A stretch of 64,000 nucleotides of DNA from Sedimentitalea xiamensis (lineage in GTDB: Bacteria; Pseudomonadota; Alphaproteobacteria; Rhodobacterales; Rhodobacteraceae), in contig NZ_JASNJE010000001.1 in assembly GCF_030164465.1 (NCBI RefSeq), forward strand, positions 1 to 64,000, in the 5' to 3' direction. Positions 24,906 through 32,140 of this stretch are shown here, in pieces (position 1 is the stretch's first letter; every line of letters starts with the position of its first letter). Made by a program: the position numbers and the translations under genes. The notes beneath the pieces are model-generated. The model was not told the DNA's origin and made no database searches. It was given only the letters and a program-made list of their open reading frames with translations.

Positions 24906-24939
24906 ACGAAAAAGGCCGCGCCTCCGGGGGCGCGGCCTT
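24906..24939 (-). terminator. Intrinsic terminator of the gpmI-envC-ctpA operon
   Basis: On the minus strand, an 11-bp perfect stem (AAGGCCGCGCC, 24929-24939 with 24912-24922) around a 6-nt loop is followed by TTTTTCG. This is a canonical Rho-independent terminator 31 nt after the ctpA stop. Confidence 0.85.
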
Positions 24940-24969
24940 GTCATCCGATCCGTCGCAACGCGCGGCAGG

Positions 24970-26310
24970 TCAGTCGTTCGGACCCAGTGCCGACAGACCT
25001 TTCAGGATGTCGATCGCATAGGCCAGCTGGTAATCCTCTTCCCGCAGTTCCGCGGCCTTCTCCGCCTTGGCGCGGTCTTCCTCGATCTGGCGCACTTCGT
25101 CCTCGGACAGGCTGTCGTTGTTCAAACGACCGCGCAGGTCGGCTTCCGAACGCATCCGTGCCGCGGTGGTGGGATCTTCTTCCTCCTCGGCGTCGGGCTT
25201 GCGGCGCGGCTGCGCCACGACGATGTCCGGCGACACCCCGAGCGCCTGGATCGACCGGCCCGACGGCGTGTAATAGCGCGCCGTGGTCAGGCGCATCGCG
25301 CCGTCGCCGCGCAGCGGCATCACGGTCTGAACAGACCCCTTGCCGAAACTCTTGGTGCCGACGACGATGGCGCGCCGGTGGTCCTGCAACGCCCCGGCCA
25401 CGATTTCCGAAGCCGATGCGGACCCGCCGTTGACCAGCACCACGATCGGCTTGCCCTGGACGAGATCCCCCGGCGTGGCATTGAACCGCTCGCCATCTTC
25501 CACGTTGCGGCCGCGCGTGCTGACGATCTCGCCCTCCTCGAGGAACGCATCCGCAACGCTGATCGCCTGGGTCAGCAGCCCGCCGGGGTTGTTGCGCAGG
25601 TCCAGCACGATACCGTTGATGTTGTCTATACCGCCGGCGGCGTCGATCTGTTCCTTCAGGCCCGCTTCGAGGTTCGGCGTCGTCTGGTCGTTGAAGGTCG
25701 TGATCCGCAGAACGACGCTTTCGCCTTCCGTCCGTGTCCGCACGGCGGTCAGCTTGATCGTATCGCGGACGATGGACACGTCGAAAGGTTCGGTTTCGCC
25801 TTCGCGCACGACGGTGATGACGATCTCGGATCCGACCGGCCCGCGCATCATCTCGACCGCCTTGTCCAGCGTCAGGCCCAGCAGGCTTTCGCCGTCCACA
25901 TGGGTGATGAAATCCCCGGCTTCCATGCCGGCTTCGTCCGCCGGGGTCCCGTCGATGGGCGAAACGACCTTGACGAAACCTTCCTCCTGCGTCACCTCGA
26001 TGCCGAGACCGCCGAATTCGCCCCGCGTCTGCACCCGCATCTGCTCTGCGTCATCCGGAGACAGGTAGCTGGAATGCGGATCCAGCGACGTCAGCATGCC
26101 GTCGATCGCCGCCTCGATCAGTTCCGACGCTTCGACCTCTTCGACGTATTGCGCCCGGATGCGTTCGAAAATGTCACCGAACAGATCCAGCTGTTCATAG
26201 ACATTCCCGCCTTTGGAGCCTTCCTGAGCCAGCAAGGGTCCGGCAATCTGAGTCGTCGCCACGATCCCCGCCACCGTGCCGCCCAACGCAGCCATCACGA
26301 ATTTCTTCAT
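24970..26310 (-). CDS. ctpA: S41 family C-terminal processing peptidase
   Basis: A 446-residue periplasmic protease with a signal peptide (about residues 1-28, cleavage near LLAQE). A PDZ domain covers about 85-170 (GGLGIEVTQEEGF and GDFITHVDGE), and the S41 catalytic core has the Ser/Lys dyad S299 in NGGSASASEI and K324 in SFGKGSVQT. A charged tail after 370 is variable. In alphaproteobacteria CtpA trims cell-wall enzymes and lipoproteins. Order gpmI-envC-ctpA is the common one, and the genes are 6 nt apart or overlap. Confidence 0.93.
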   Translation of the reverse strand: MKKFVMAALGGTVAGIVATTQIAGPLLAQEGSKGGNVYEQLDLFGDIFERIRAQYVEEVEASELIEAAIDGMLTSLDPHSSYLSPDDAEQMRVQTRGEFGGLGIEVTQEEGFVKVVSPIDGTPADEAGMEAGDFITHVDGESLLGLTLDKAVEMMRGPVGSEIVITVVREGETEPFDVSIVRDTIKLTAVRTRTEGESVVLRITTFNDQTTPNLEAGLKEQIDAAGGIDNINGIVLDLRNNPGGLLTQAISVADAFLEEGEIVSTRGRNVEDGERFNATPGDLVQGKPIVVLVNGGSASASEIVAGALQDHRRAIVVGTKSFGKGSVQTVMPLRGDGAMRLTTARYYTPSGRSIQALGVSPDIVVAQPRRKPDAEEEEDPTTAARMRSEADLRGRLNNDSLSEDEVRQIEEDRAKAEKAAELREEDYQLAYAIDILKGLSALGPND

Positions 26311-26316
26311 TTTCGT

Positions 26317-27450
26317 TTATCCATCCTTTTCGGTTCGGAACCAGGTTTCCGGGTCCACCGGGCGTCCGCTCTCTCTCACTTCCATATAGAGCGTTTCTGA
26401 ACGGTCAGTTCCAGTGCCATCACCGCTTGTTGACAGAATTGCCCCTATTTCAGGCGTTTCACCCCCCATCAGACCGACCGGAGAGCCAGCGGGAACCACC
26501 TGCCCGGCTTCGCCAAAGACGGTGTCCAGACCCGACAGCACGAAAAGCACGTCGGGCTGGGGTTCGAGAATCATCACGATACCCATGTCCAGCAGCGGCC
26601 CGCGGTAGCGAACCGTGGCCGCGACGGGCGTGGTGACGAGCGCGCGGGGCCGGGTCGCAAGGACCAGTCCGCCGCGCCGGATCCCCGCGGCGTCCGGTTC
26701 GCCGGCGCGCCGCAGAACGACGCCCTGCACCGGCAGGTCCAACTTGCCTTTCAGGTCGGTGACATCCGCCGACATCGGTGCGATTTCGTCTTCGGTCATC
26801 TTGGACAGGTCTTTGGCAAACCCTTCCAGCGTTTCCACCGAAGAGGTCAGGATCGCCGTGCGCACCGGATCCTCGGTGAAACGGCGCGGCAGATCGGTGC
26901 GCTCGGCGATGGCCTGTCCGAGATCGGCGCGGGCCTGCCGGACCCCGTCCAACCCGTTTTCCAGCACGGCGACAGCCGCTTCGCGGGCGCTTCGCAACTC
27001 CCGAACCTCGGTCAGATCCGCCCGCAACTGGTCGGCCCCTGCCTGAAGGGCGGGTGTGATCCCGACCAGCAACATGGCGGATCGGGCGGTTCCCAACGGA
27101 CCGGCCGGATGCACGAGCAGGACCGGCGGCGAAGCCGTTTCCATGACTTGCAGCACGCCAAGAAGGTCGGAAATCTCGTCCTCGCGGGCCTTCAGGCTGC
27201 GGGACAGTTGCGCCTCGCGCTCTGAAATCCCGCGCAATCCGTCGCGCATCGCCTCCAGCCCGGACTCATGGGCCAATATGGTCGCGGTCAGGGCCTGCAC
27301 GCGATCCCGCGCGCCATCGGCCCGTTGCAGGGACTCCGTCGCCGCCTGCATCTGGCGGACCGCAGCGGCCGCCATCTCGGCCGGCGTGGCCTGGGCCAGG
27401 GCCGCAGCGCCAGCAGACAGCCAAAACAGAACCGCAAGGCGCAGGATCAT
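26317..27450 (-). CDS. envC: EnvC-type murein hydrolase activator
   Basis: A 377-residue secreted protein: signal peptide (MILRLAVLFWLSAGAAALAQ), a long coiled coil (about residues 25-230) and a C-terminal degenerate LytM/M23 domain (about 255-375). The zinc ligands of active M23 peptidases (HxxxD and HxH) are missing, as expected for EnvC, which activates amidases during septum splitting rather than cutting peptidoglycan. ATG at 27450 overlaps the gpmI stop by four bases. The upstream in-frame extension to 27645 lies inside gpmI and is rejected. Confidence 0.85.
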   Translation of the reverse strand: MILRLAVLFWLSAGAAALAQATPAEMAAAAVRQMQAATESLQRADGARDRVQALTATILAHESGLEAMRDGLRGISEREAQLSRSLKAREDEISDLLGVLQVMETASPPVLLVHPAGPLGTARSAMLLVGITPALQAGADQLRADLTEVRELRSAREAAVAVLENGLDGVRQARADLGQAIAERTDLPRRFTEDPVRTAILTSSVETLEGFAKDLSKMTEDEIAPMSADVTDLKGKLDLPVQGVVLRRAGEPDAAGIRRGGLVLATRPRALVTTPVAATVRYRGPLLDMGIVMILEPQPDVLFVLSGLDTVFGEAGQVVPAGSPVGLMGGETPEIGAILSTSGDGTGTDRSETLYMEVRESGRPVDPETWFRTEKDG

Positions 27451-28964
27451 GAGATCAGGCTTTCCCCCGTCATTTCCGGCGGCTTGGGAAGCCCCATGAG
27501 GTCCAGCAGGGTGGGCGCCAGGTCCGACAGCCTGCCCTCGCGCAGCGTCGCGCCCTCGGGGCCGCCGACCAGGGCCACCGGCACCGGATTGAGCGTATGG
27601 GCCGTGTGCGGCCCGCCGGTTTCCGGGTCGGTCATCATCTCGCAATTGCCGTGATCGGCGGTGACGATCATGGCCCCGCCAACCTCGCGCAGGGCCGCGA
27701 CCACGCGCGTCAGCCCACGGTCCACCGCCTCGCAGGCCTTGATCGCCGCGCCCAGGTCGCCGGTATGGCCCACCATGTCCGGGTTGGCGTAATTGACCAC
27801 GATCAGATCGTACCCGGCCCCGATCGCCTCGACGAACCTGTCCGTCACCGCGTCGGCGGACATTTCCGGTTGCAGATCATAGGTCGCCACCTTGGGGGAT
27901 TGCGGCATGAACCGGTCTTCGCCCGGTTCCGGGTCTTCCTTGCCACCGTTCAGGAAGAACGTGACATGCGGGTATTTTTCCGTCTCGGCAAGGCGGAACT
28001 GACGCTTTCCATGCGCCGCGACCCAGCCACCCAGCGTGTTGACGATCTCGGCCTTGGGATAGGCCGTGGTCATGTAGGTCGAATGGAGGTCGGAATAATT
28101 CACCATCCCCAGGAGTCCGGACAGCCGCGGCCGCGCCCCGGTATCGAACCCGTCGAAATCCGGCTGCCCGATCGCCGCCAGGATTTCGCGGGCGCGGTCT
28201 GCACGGAAATTCAGGCAGAAGACACCGTCCCCATCCCGAACCCCTGCAAAATCCCCGATGACCGTGGGGGTTATGAACTCATCCGTCTCGCTGCGATTGT
28301 AGGCGGCGGTGATCGCCGCATGCGCGGTGCCCGCCCGCTGGCCCCGGCCCCGTATCATCGCGTCATAGGCTTCGCCGATCCGGTCCCAGCGGTTGTCGCG
28401 GTCCATCGCGAAATAGCGCCCCGACAGTGTCGCGATCACGACGCCATCGGGCAGCTGGTCCCGCATCTCTTCGAGATAGCCGTAGGCCGATTGGGGCGCG
28501 ACATCGCGGCCGTCGGTTATGACGTGCAGGGCCACCGGCACGCCGGCCCCGGCGATGGCGGTGGCCGCGGCGACGATATGATTCATGTGGCCATGGACGC
28601 CGCCGTCCGACATCAGCCCGATCAGATGCGCGGTGCCGCCGCTGCCCCTGAGCTTGTCAATGAAGTCCAGAAAGGCCGGGTTCTCGAAAAAGCTGCCGTC
28701 CTCGATCGCCAGATCGATCTGCCCGAGATCCATGGCCACGACGCGGCCCGCGCCGATGTTGGTGTGCCCGACCTCGGAATTGCCCATCTGCCCGCTGGGA
28801 AGCCCCACATCCGGACCGTGAGTGATCAGCCGGGCATGGGGTCCGGCCTGCATGATCGCATCGAAGGTCGGGGTCGCGGCCAGAAAGGGCGCGTTTGCGC
28901 TGGTGTCGTCGGACAGTCCCCACCCATCTAGAATGCACAGAACGACTGGTTTGGGGACGGTCAT
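27447..28964 (-). CDS. gpmI: 2,3-bisphosphoglycerate-independent phosphoglycerate mutase
   Basis: A 505-residue two-metal enzyme of glycolysis and gluconeogenesis. The alkaline-phosphatase-like metal sites are present: D in LCILDGWG, the catalytic serine in MGNSEVGHTNIGAG, and NYANPDMVGHTG and TADHGNCEMM near the C-terminus. The start at 28964 (MTVPKPVVLCILDGW) is the family start; the longer in-frame extension upstream belongs to a separate relic. Usual length. Confidence 0.95.
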   Translation of the reverse strand: MTVPKPVVLCILDGWGLSDDTSANAPFLAATPTFDAIMQAGPHARLITHGPDVGLPSGQMGNSEVGHTNIGAGRVVAMDLGQIDLAIEDGSFFENPAFLDFIDKLRGSGGTAHLIGLMSDGGVHGHMNHIVAAATAIAGAGVPVALHVITDGRDVAPQSAYGYLEEMRDQLPDGVVIATLSGRYFAMDRDNRWDRIGEAYDAMIRGRGQRAGTAHAAITAAYNRSETDEFITPTVIGDFAGVRDGDGVFCLNFRADRAREILAAIGQPDFDGFDTGARPRLSGLLGMVNYSDLHSTYMTTAYPKAEIVNTLGGWVAAHGKRQFRLAETEKYPHVTFFLNGGKEDPEPGEDRFMPQSPKVATYDLQPEMSADAVTDRFVEAIGAGYDLIVVNYANPDMVGHTGDLGAAIKACEAVDRGLTRVVAALREVGGAMIVTADHGNCEMMTDPETGGPHTAHTLNPVPVALVGGPEGATLREGRLSDLAPTLLDLMGLPKPPEMTGESLIS

Positions 28965-29078
28965 TGTCGGATTCCTTGGGCGGATTGGCCGCCTTCTAAC
29001 CGCTGCACCCGCCGGGGTGAACCGGTTTCGCTCGGTCCGTGGCGTCTTTTGGCCGAAAAAGCGAAGTCCCGGCCCACG

Positions 29079-29252
29079 AACCCGCGCGAACAGTGGCAAC
29101 GGGACCGCCCCCGCAATCGCCTTGGCCCGCCACAGCGCATCGCGGCGGGTCAGGCCAAGGCCGGCGAAGGCGTCCGCTGCGGTCAGGCGTTCGATCACCG
29201 CCGCACCCAGCCCGGCAATCTTGCGGAACCCGGCGCGCTCCAAGAAGAAGAG
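29079..29252 (-). pseudogene. Relic of the C-terminal region of error-prone DNA polymerase DnaE2 (ImuC)
   Basis: The minus strand reads LERAGFRK, then VIERLTAADAF, LGLTRRDALW and PLPLFA, in the spacing seen near the C-terminus of alphaproteobacterial DnaE2 (RAG...ERL..ADAF..LGL.RR.ALW.....LPLFA). No polymerase motifs, start or continuation are present, and the frame begins directly after the ABC gene stop. I infer a deletion scar from an imuA-imuB-dnaE2-type cassette. The match is from memory of the family, with no alignment run. Confidence 0.5.
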
Positions 29253-30200
29253 TCAGGTTCTGTTGTCGGCGTGAGACCTGGTCAGAGCCAGGAACACGTC
29301 CTCGAGATCAGCCTCTTCGGTGCGGACATCGCGAATCGTGATGCCCGCCCGGCGCACGGCCGACAGGACCTGATCGGCGCTGGTCTGACGGCTGCGGTAA
29401 CGCAACACGAGCGCGCCGTCCGCGCGCAGCTGCGCTTCGACCCCATCGACGTCAGGCGGCAGATCGCGGATCGGCGTTTCGGGCAAGATCACCATGCTGC
29501 GCGCATCCAGCCGCCCAAGCAGGTTCGCGGTGCTGTCGCGCGCCACGACCTGCCCCTGATCCACGATTGCGATTTCATCGCACATTTCCTGCGCTTCTTC
29601 CAGGTAATGCGTCGTGAGGATGATCGTCATGCCATTCCGGTTGAGCTTGCGCACGTTGGCCCAGAGCATCTGCCGCAGTTCGATATCGACCCCGGCGGTG
29701 GGTTCGTCCAGCACCAGCACATGCGGATGGTGAACCAGAGCCTTGCCCAGCAGCAACCGGCGCCGCATCCCGCCCGACAGCGACCGCGCATAGGCGTCTG
29801 CCTTGTCGGTGAGACCGACCATCGCGAGGATGTCATCGCTCCTCCGGAGGGATTTCGGCACACCGTAGAGGCCGGCCTGCACTTCGAGAGCCCCCCGCGG
29901 GGTGAAAAACGGATCGAGATTCAGTTCCTGCGGCATCACCCCGATGGCGGCACGGGACTGGCGCGGATTGCGGTCCTGATCGAAGCCCCAGATCGTCACC
30001 TGTCCCGCCGTCTTTGTCACCAGCCCCGCCAGGATATTGATCAGGGTCGATTTTCCGGCGCCGTTCGGGCCCAGCAGCCCGAAGACGGCGCCACGCGGAA
30101 CGGTGAGATCGACACCCTTCAAGGCCTGTTTCTCCGGTTGCCTGCGGACGCCGCGATAGGTTTTTTCAAGACCTTTCAGTTCGATCGCGAATTCGGACAT
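29253..30200 (-). CDS. ABC transporter ATP-binding protein (ABC-2 type, YadG/NatA-like)
   Basis: A 315-residue ATPase with intact motifs: Walker A GPNGAGKST, Q-loop MPQELN, signature LSGGMRRRLLLGKAL, Walker B VLVLDEPTAGVD and the H-loop TTHYLEEAQ. A C-terminal accessory segment (about 225-315) is typical of ABC-2 exporters for drugs or polysaccharides. The expected ABC-2 permease gene does not follow; instead a dnaE2-like relic and gpmI do. ATG at 30200 is the family start (MSEFAIELKGLEKTY). Confidence 0.9.
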   Translation of the reverse strand: MSEFAIELKGLEKTYRGVRRQPEKQALKGVDLTVPRGAVFGLLGPNGAGKSTLINILAGLVTKTAGQVTIWGFDQDRNPRQSRAAIGVMPQELNLDPFFTPRGALEVQAGLYGVPKSLRRSDDILAMVGLTDKADAYARSLSGGMRRRLLLGKALVHHPHVLVLDEPTAGVDIELRQMLWANVRKLNRNGMTIILTTHYLEEAQEMCDEIAIVDQGQVVARDSTANLLGRLDARSMVILPETPIRDLPPDVDGVEAQLRADGALVLRYRSRQTSADQVLSAVRRAGITIRDVRTEEADLEDVFLALTRSHADNRT

Positions 30201-30505
30201 TGCACCCCTGCCAGCCAGACATTGTTCCCTGCAAGCCGCGCGAGATCGCGGCCCGGCATCCGACCCGGATACGCGCAGAGAGCGATATGGGCAAGACATC
30301 CCAGCTGGCAGGCCGGGCGGCGCTCGCATCCGGCATGCGGGTCAGGCCCTGTCACAGCCGGGCTTCCGTCGCCGCCATGGGCCGAAAAAGATTTGTGGAA
30401 CATGGGGTTAAGCTGTGATACTTTTGACTGATCACAATTGCCCTTTCTGTTCCTACCGGTTTGCAAACAGCTTTTTGATTTCCCATTTCGAAAAGGAGTC
30501 ATCTT
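30201..30505. other. 305-bp divergent intergenic stretch
   Basis: It separates the ABC ATPase (minus) from the membrane protein at 30506 (plus) and should carry both promoters. TTGACT occurs at 30424-30429, with no convincing -10 partner. A 43-codon ORF from ATG 30288 lacks a good ribosome site and protein-like features. The last 30 bases hold the AAAGGAG site of the next gene. Nothing else was recognised. Confidence 0.5.
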
Positions 30506-31684
30506 GTGAATGTTGTGACGCGCGGGATTTCGACGATAGAGCGTCTGATCGGCACATTGATCTCGAGCGCCTATCTTTTTTTCCTCTATGCGGTGACGCT
30601 TTGGCTCGTCGTCGGCTCGCTCAGCGCCATTCAGGTGCGCGACAGCTACAGCGACAGGCAACTGCCCTTCACCTTCGGACCGGAAGATACCGCAACGGCG
30701 CAGGATTACCTGTTCAAGGCAAAAACGCGCATTTCGGATGCGCTCTATTTCGGCGAGTTCTCCGATCGCGAACGCCGGATGTGGGTTCTGATCGACAGTA
30801 TCACCTCGGCGTTTCCGGAAGTGATCGGACCGAACCAGGAATTCGGCCTGTCCGACTTTGTAAGTTCGTTCCGGTTCCGGGAACTCGAAAACGCCTGTGG
30901 CACAACCGAAGCCAAACGCGAATGCTCCGACGTGCGGCAGTTGCGGCAGGAATTCTCCGAATTCGAACGCATGAAGCAAAGCGGCGACATTCCGACCGAA
31001 GCGGAGTCGGAAGCCGCAGCGTTGAAGGAACTCGAAAGCCTGCGCAGATTTACCGAATTCGTCGAGTTGAACTATTTCTTCGAGAACCTGAACTACACCG
31101 TTTTCCTGAATGCCCCGCGCGAAGTCCTGGTCATGATCCTGACCATGGTGATGGGCGTTCTCGGCAGCGTCGTCACGATGACCTGGTCCTTTGTCCGCCA
31201 GGATACCGGATATTCGCTAAGGCGCATGCTGCTGTTGCCCTTTGTCGGCGGCATGAGCGCCTTTGTCATCCTCGTGTTCCTGAAGGCCGGCCAACTGACA
31301 CTGACAGCGGGTGAATCCAACGATCCGCTCAGCCCGTTCGTCCTGTCCTTCGTCGGCATCGTATCGGGTCTGCTGTCAGAACGCGCCTATGCGCGCATGT
31401 CCGAAGTCGGCAGCAACTTTTTCGCGGTGAACGAGGACGTGCCGCGCTGGGGCATTCGCCTGGAGAGCGTGCTGGCAGCGCAGGACATGCAATATCAGGA
31501 TGTTGCGCGATACTTGCAGACCGATGCGGTCAAGGCCAAGGACATCATCGACGGAAATGCGCCGGCCACACTGGCCGAGCAAAGGCTGATCGCCGCTTGC
31601 CTGCGGGCCGATCCGAGGGAAATTTTCACGGACCAGCCGCCCCGCGCCGGCCTTGCGGGCGACCATCCCGCCACGCCGGGCTGA
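30506..31684 (+). CDS. Multi-pass membrane protein with C-terminal XRE-like helix-turn-helix
   Basis: A 392-residue protein of no family I recognise. The GTG start at 30506 follows an AAAGGAG ribosome site. TM helices are likely at about 20-42, 206-230, 241-262 and 277-292, with a 160-residue soluble domain after the first. The tail (about 320-376) reads like a helix-turn-helix of the XRE type: QYQDVARYLQTD, then IIDGNAPATLAEQRLIAACL and RADPREIF. By topology the tail would be cytosolic. Such a membrane-tethered DNA-binding design would fit signal transduction, but there is no experimental or homolog support here. It has its own spacer on both sides. Confidence 0.6.
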   Translation: MNVVTRGISTIERLIGTLISSAYLFFLYAVTLWLVVGSLSAIQVRDSYSDRQLPFTFGPEDTATAQDYLFKAKTRISDALYFGEFSDRERRMWVLIDSITSAFPEVIGPNQEFGLSDFVSSFRFRELENACGTTEAKRECSDVRQLRQEFSEFERMKQSGDIPTEAESEAAALKELESLRRFTEFVELNYFFENLNYTVFLNAPREVLVMILTMVMGVLGSVVTMTWSFVRQDTGYSLRRMLLLPFVGGMSAFVILVFLKAGQLTLTAGESNDPLSPFVLSFVGIVSGLLSERAYARMSEVGSNFFAVNEDVPRWGIRLESVLAAQDMQYQDVARYLQTDAVKAKDIIDGNAPATLAEQRLIAACLRADPREIFTDQPPRAGLAGDHPATPG

Positions 31685-31793
31685 TATTTCGCACCACCGC
31701 GACGTGCTGGTCACTTGCCCCGGAAATGACCATGTCCCATAAACGCGTCGGGGCCATGGGGCCGAGGCCGAAAAGCAGAAGGACCGCACGACA

Positions 31794-31973
31794 ATGACCA
31801 TTCACGCGCCGGAAAGCAAGATCGTGGACACCTATCGCGTTGCCTGCGACGGCGGCGAAGGCGCGCTGGGGCATCCGCGGGTCTGGCTGCAGATTCCCAG
31901 GGACACCGGCTGGGTCGAATGCGGGTATTGCGATTGCAGGTTCATCCACAAGGATCACCAGACGGCAGAGTGA
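31794..31973 (+). CDS. Zinc-finger domain-containing protein (NDUFS6-like)
   Basis: A 59-residue protein. It carries [17 protein letters not shown] followed by a CGYCDCRFI knuckle, which together match the small zinc-finger family (COG4391-like) related to the mitochondrial complex I subunit NDUFS6. The metal ligands are one cysteine, one histidine and the CxxC pair. The product is cytosolic and probably linked to Fe-S or respiratory assembly by family analogy. The stop overlaps the start of a short ROK-like fragment. Confidence 0.85.
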   Translation: MTIHAPESKIVDTYRVACDGGEGALGHPRVWLQIPRDTGWVECGYCDCRFIHKDHQTAE

Positions 31974-32065
31974 CGGCGAGGCGCGCTGCCGTCGAAACCA
32001 AGCAGCCCCTGCCGATCGGCGCGGACATCGGCGGCACCCGGATCTTCAGGGTCCGGCTGGCATAA
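31970..32065 (+). pseudogene. Short ROK-kinase-like N-terminal relic
   Basis: GTG 31970 (overlapping the previous stop as GTGA) opens a 31-codon frame ending PIGADIGGTRIFRVRLA and TAA. IGADIGGTRI is the nucleotide-binding start of ROK-family sugar kinases (normally followed by hundreds of residues). Nothing of the rest of the kinase is seen in the 75 nt before the polA 3' end. Either a deletion relic or chance; modest confidence. Confidence 0.35.
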
Positions 32066-32140
32066 GACGGGTATGCGTTCATTCCCCGGTGCAATGCGTG
32101 ACTTTGCGGGCAGACCGTTCCGAGCGTGAACGGATAGCCC

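Noticed and set aside
26317-27645. Longer envC start at 27645
   Set aside because: The first 65 codons lie in gpmI and are Arg/Gly-rich; the shorter start gives a signal peptide and a four-base overlap.
30288-30418. 43-codon frame before the membrane protein
   Set aside because: No convincing ribosome site, no recognisable composition and no overlap with the next gene's start; probably chance.
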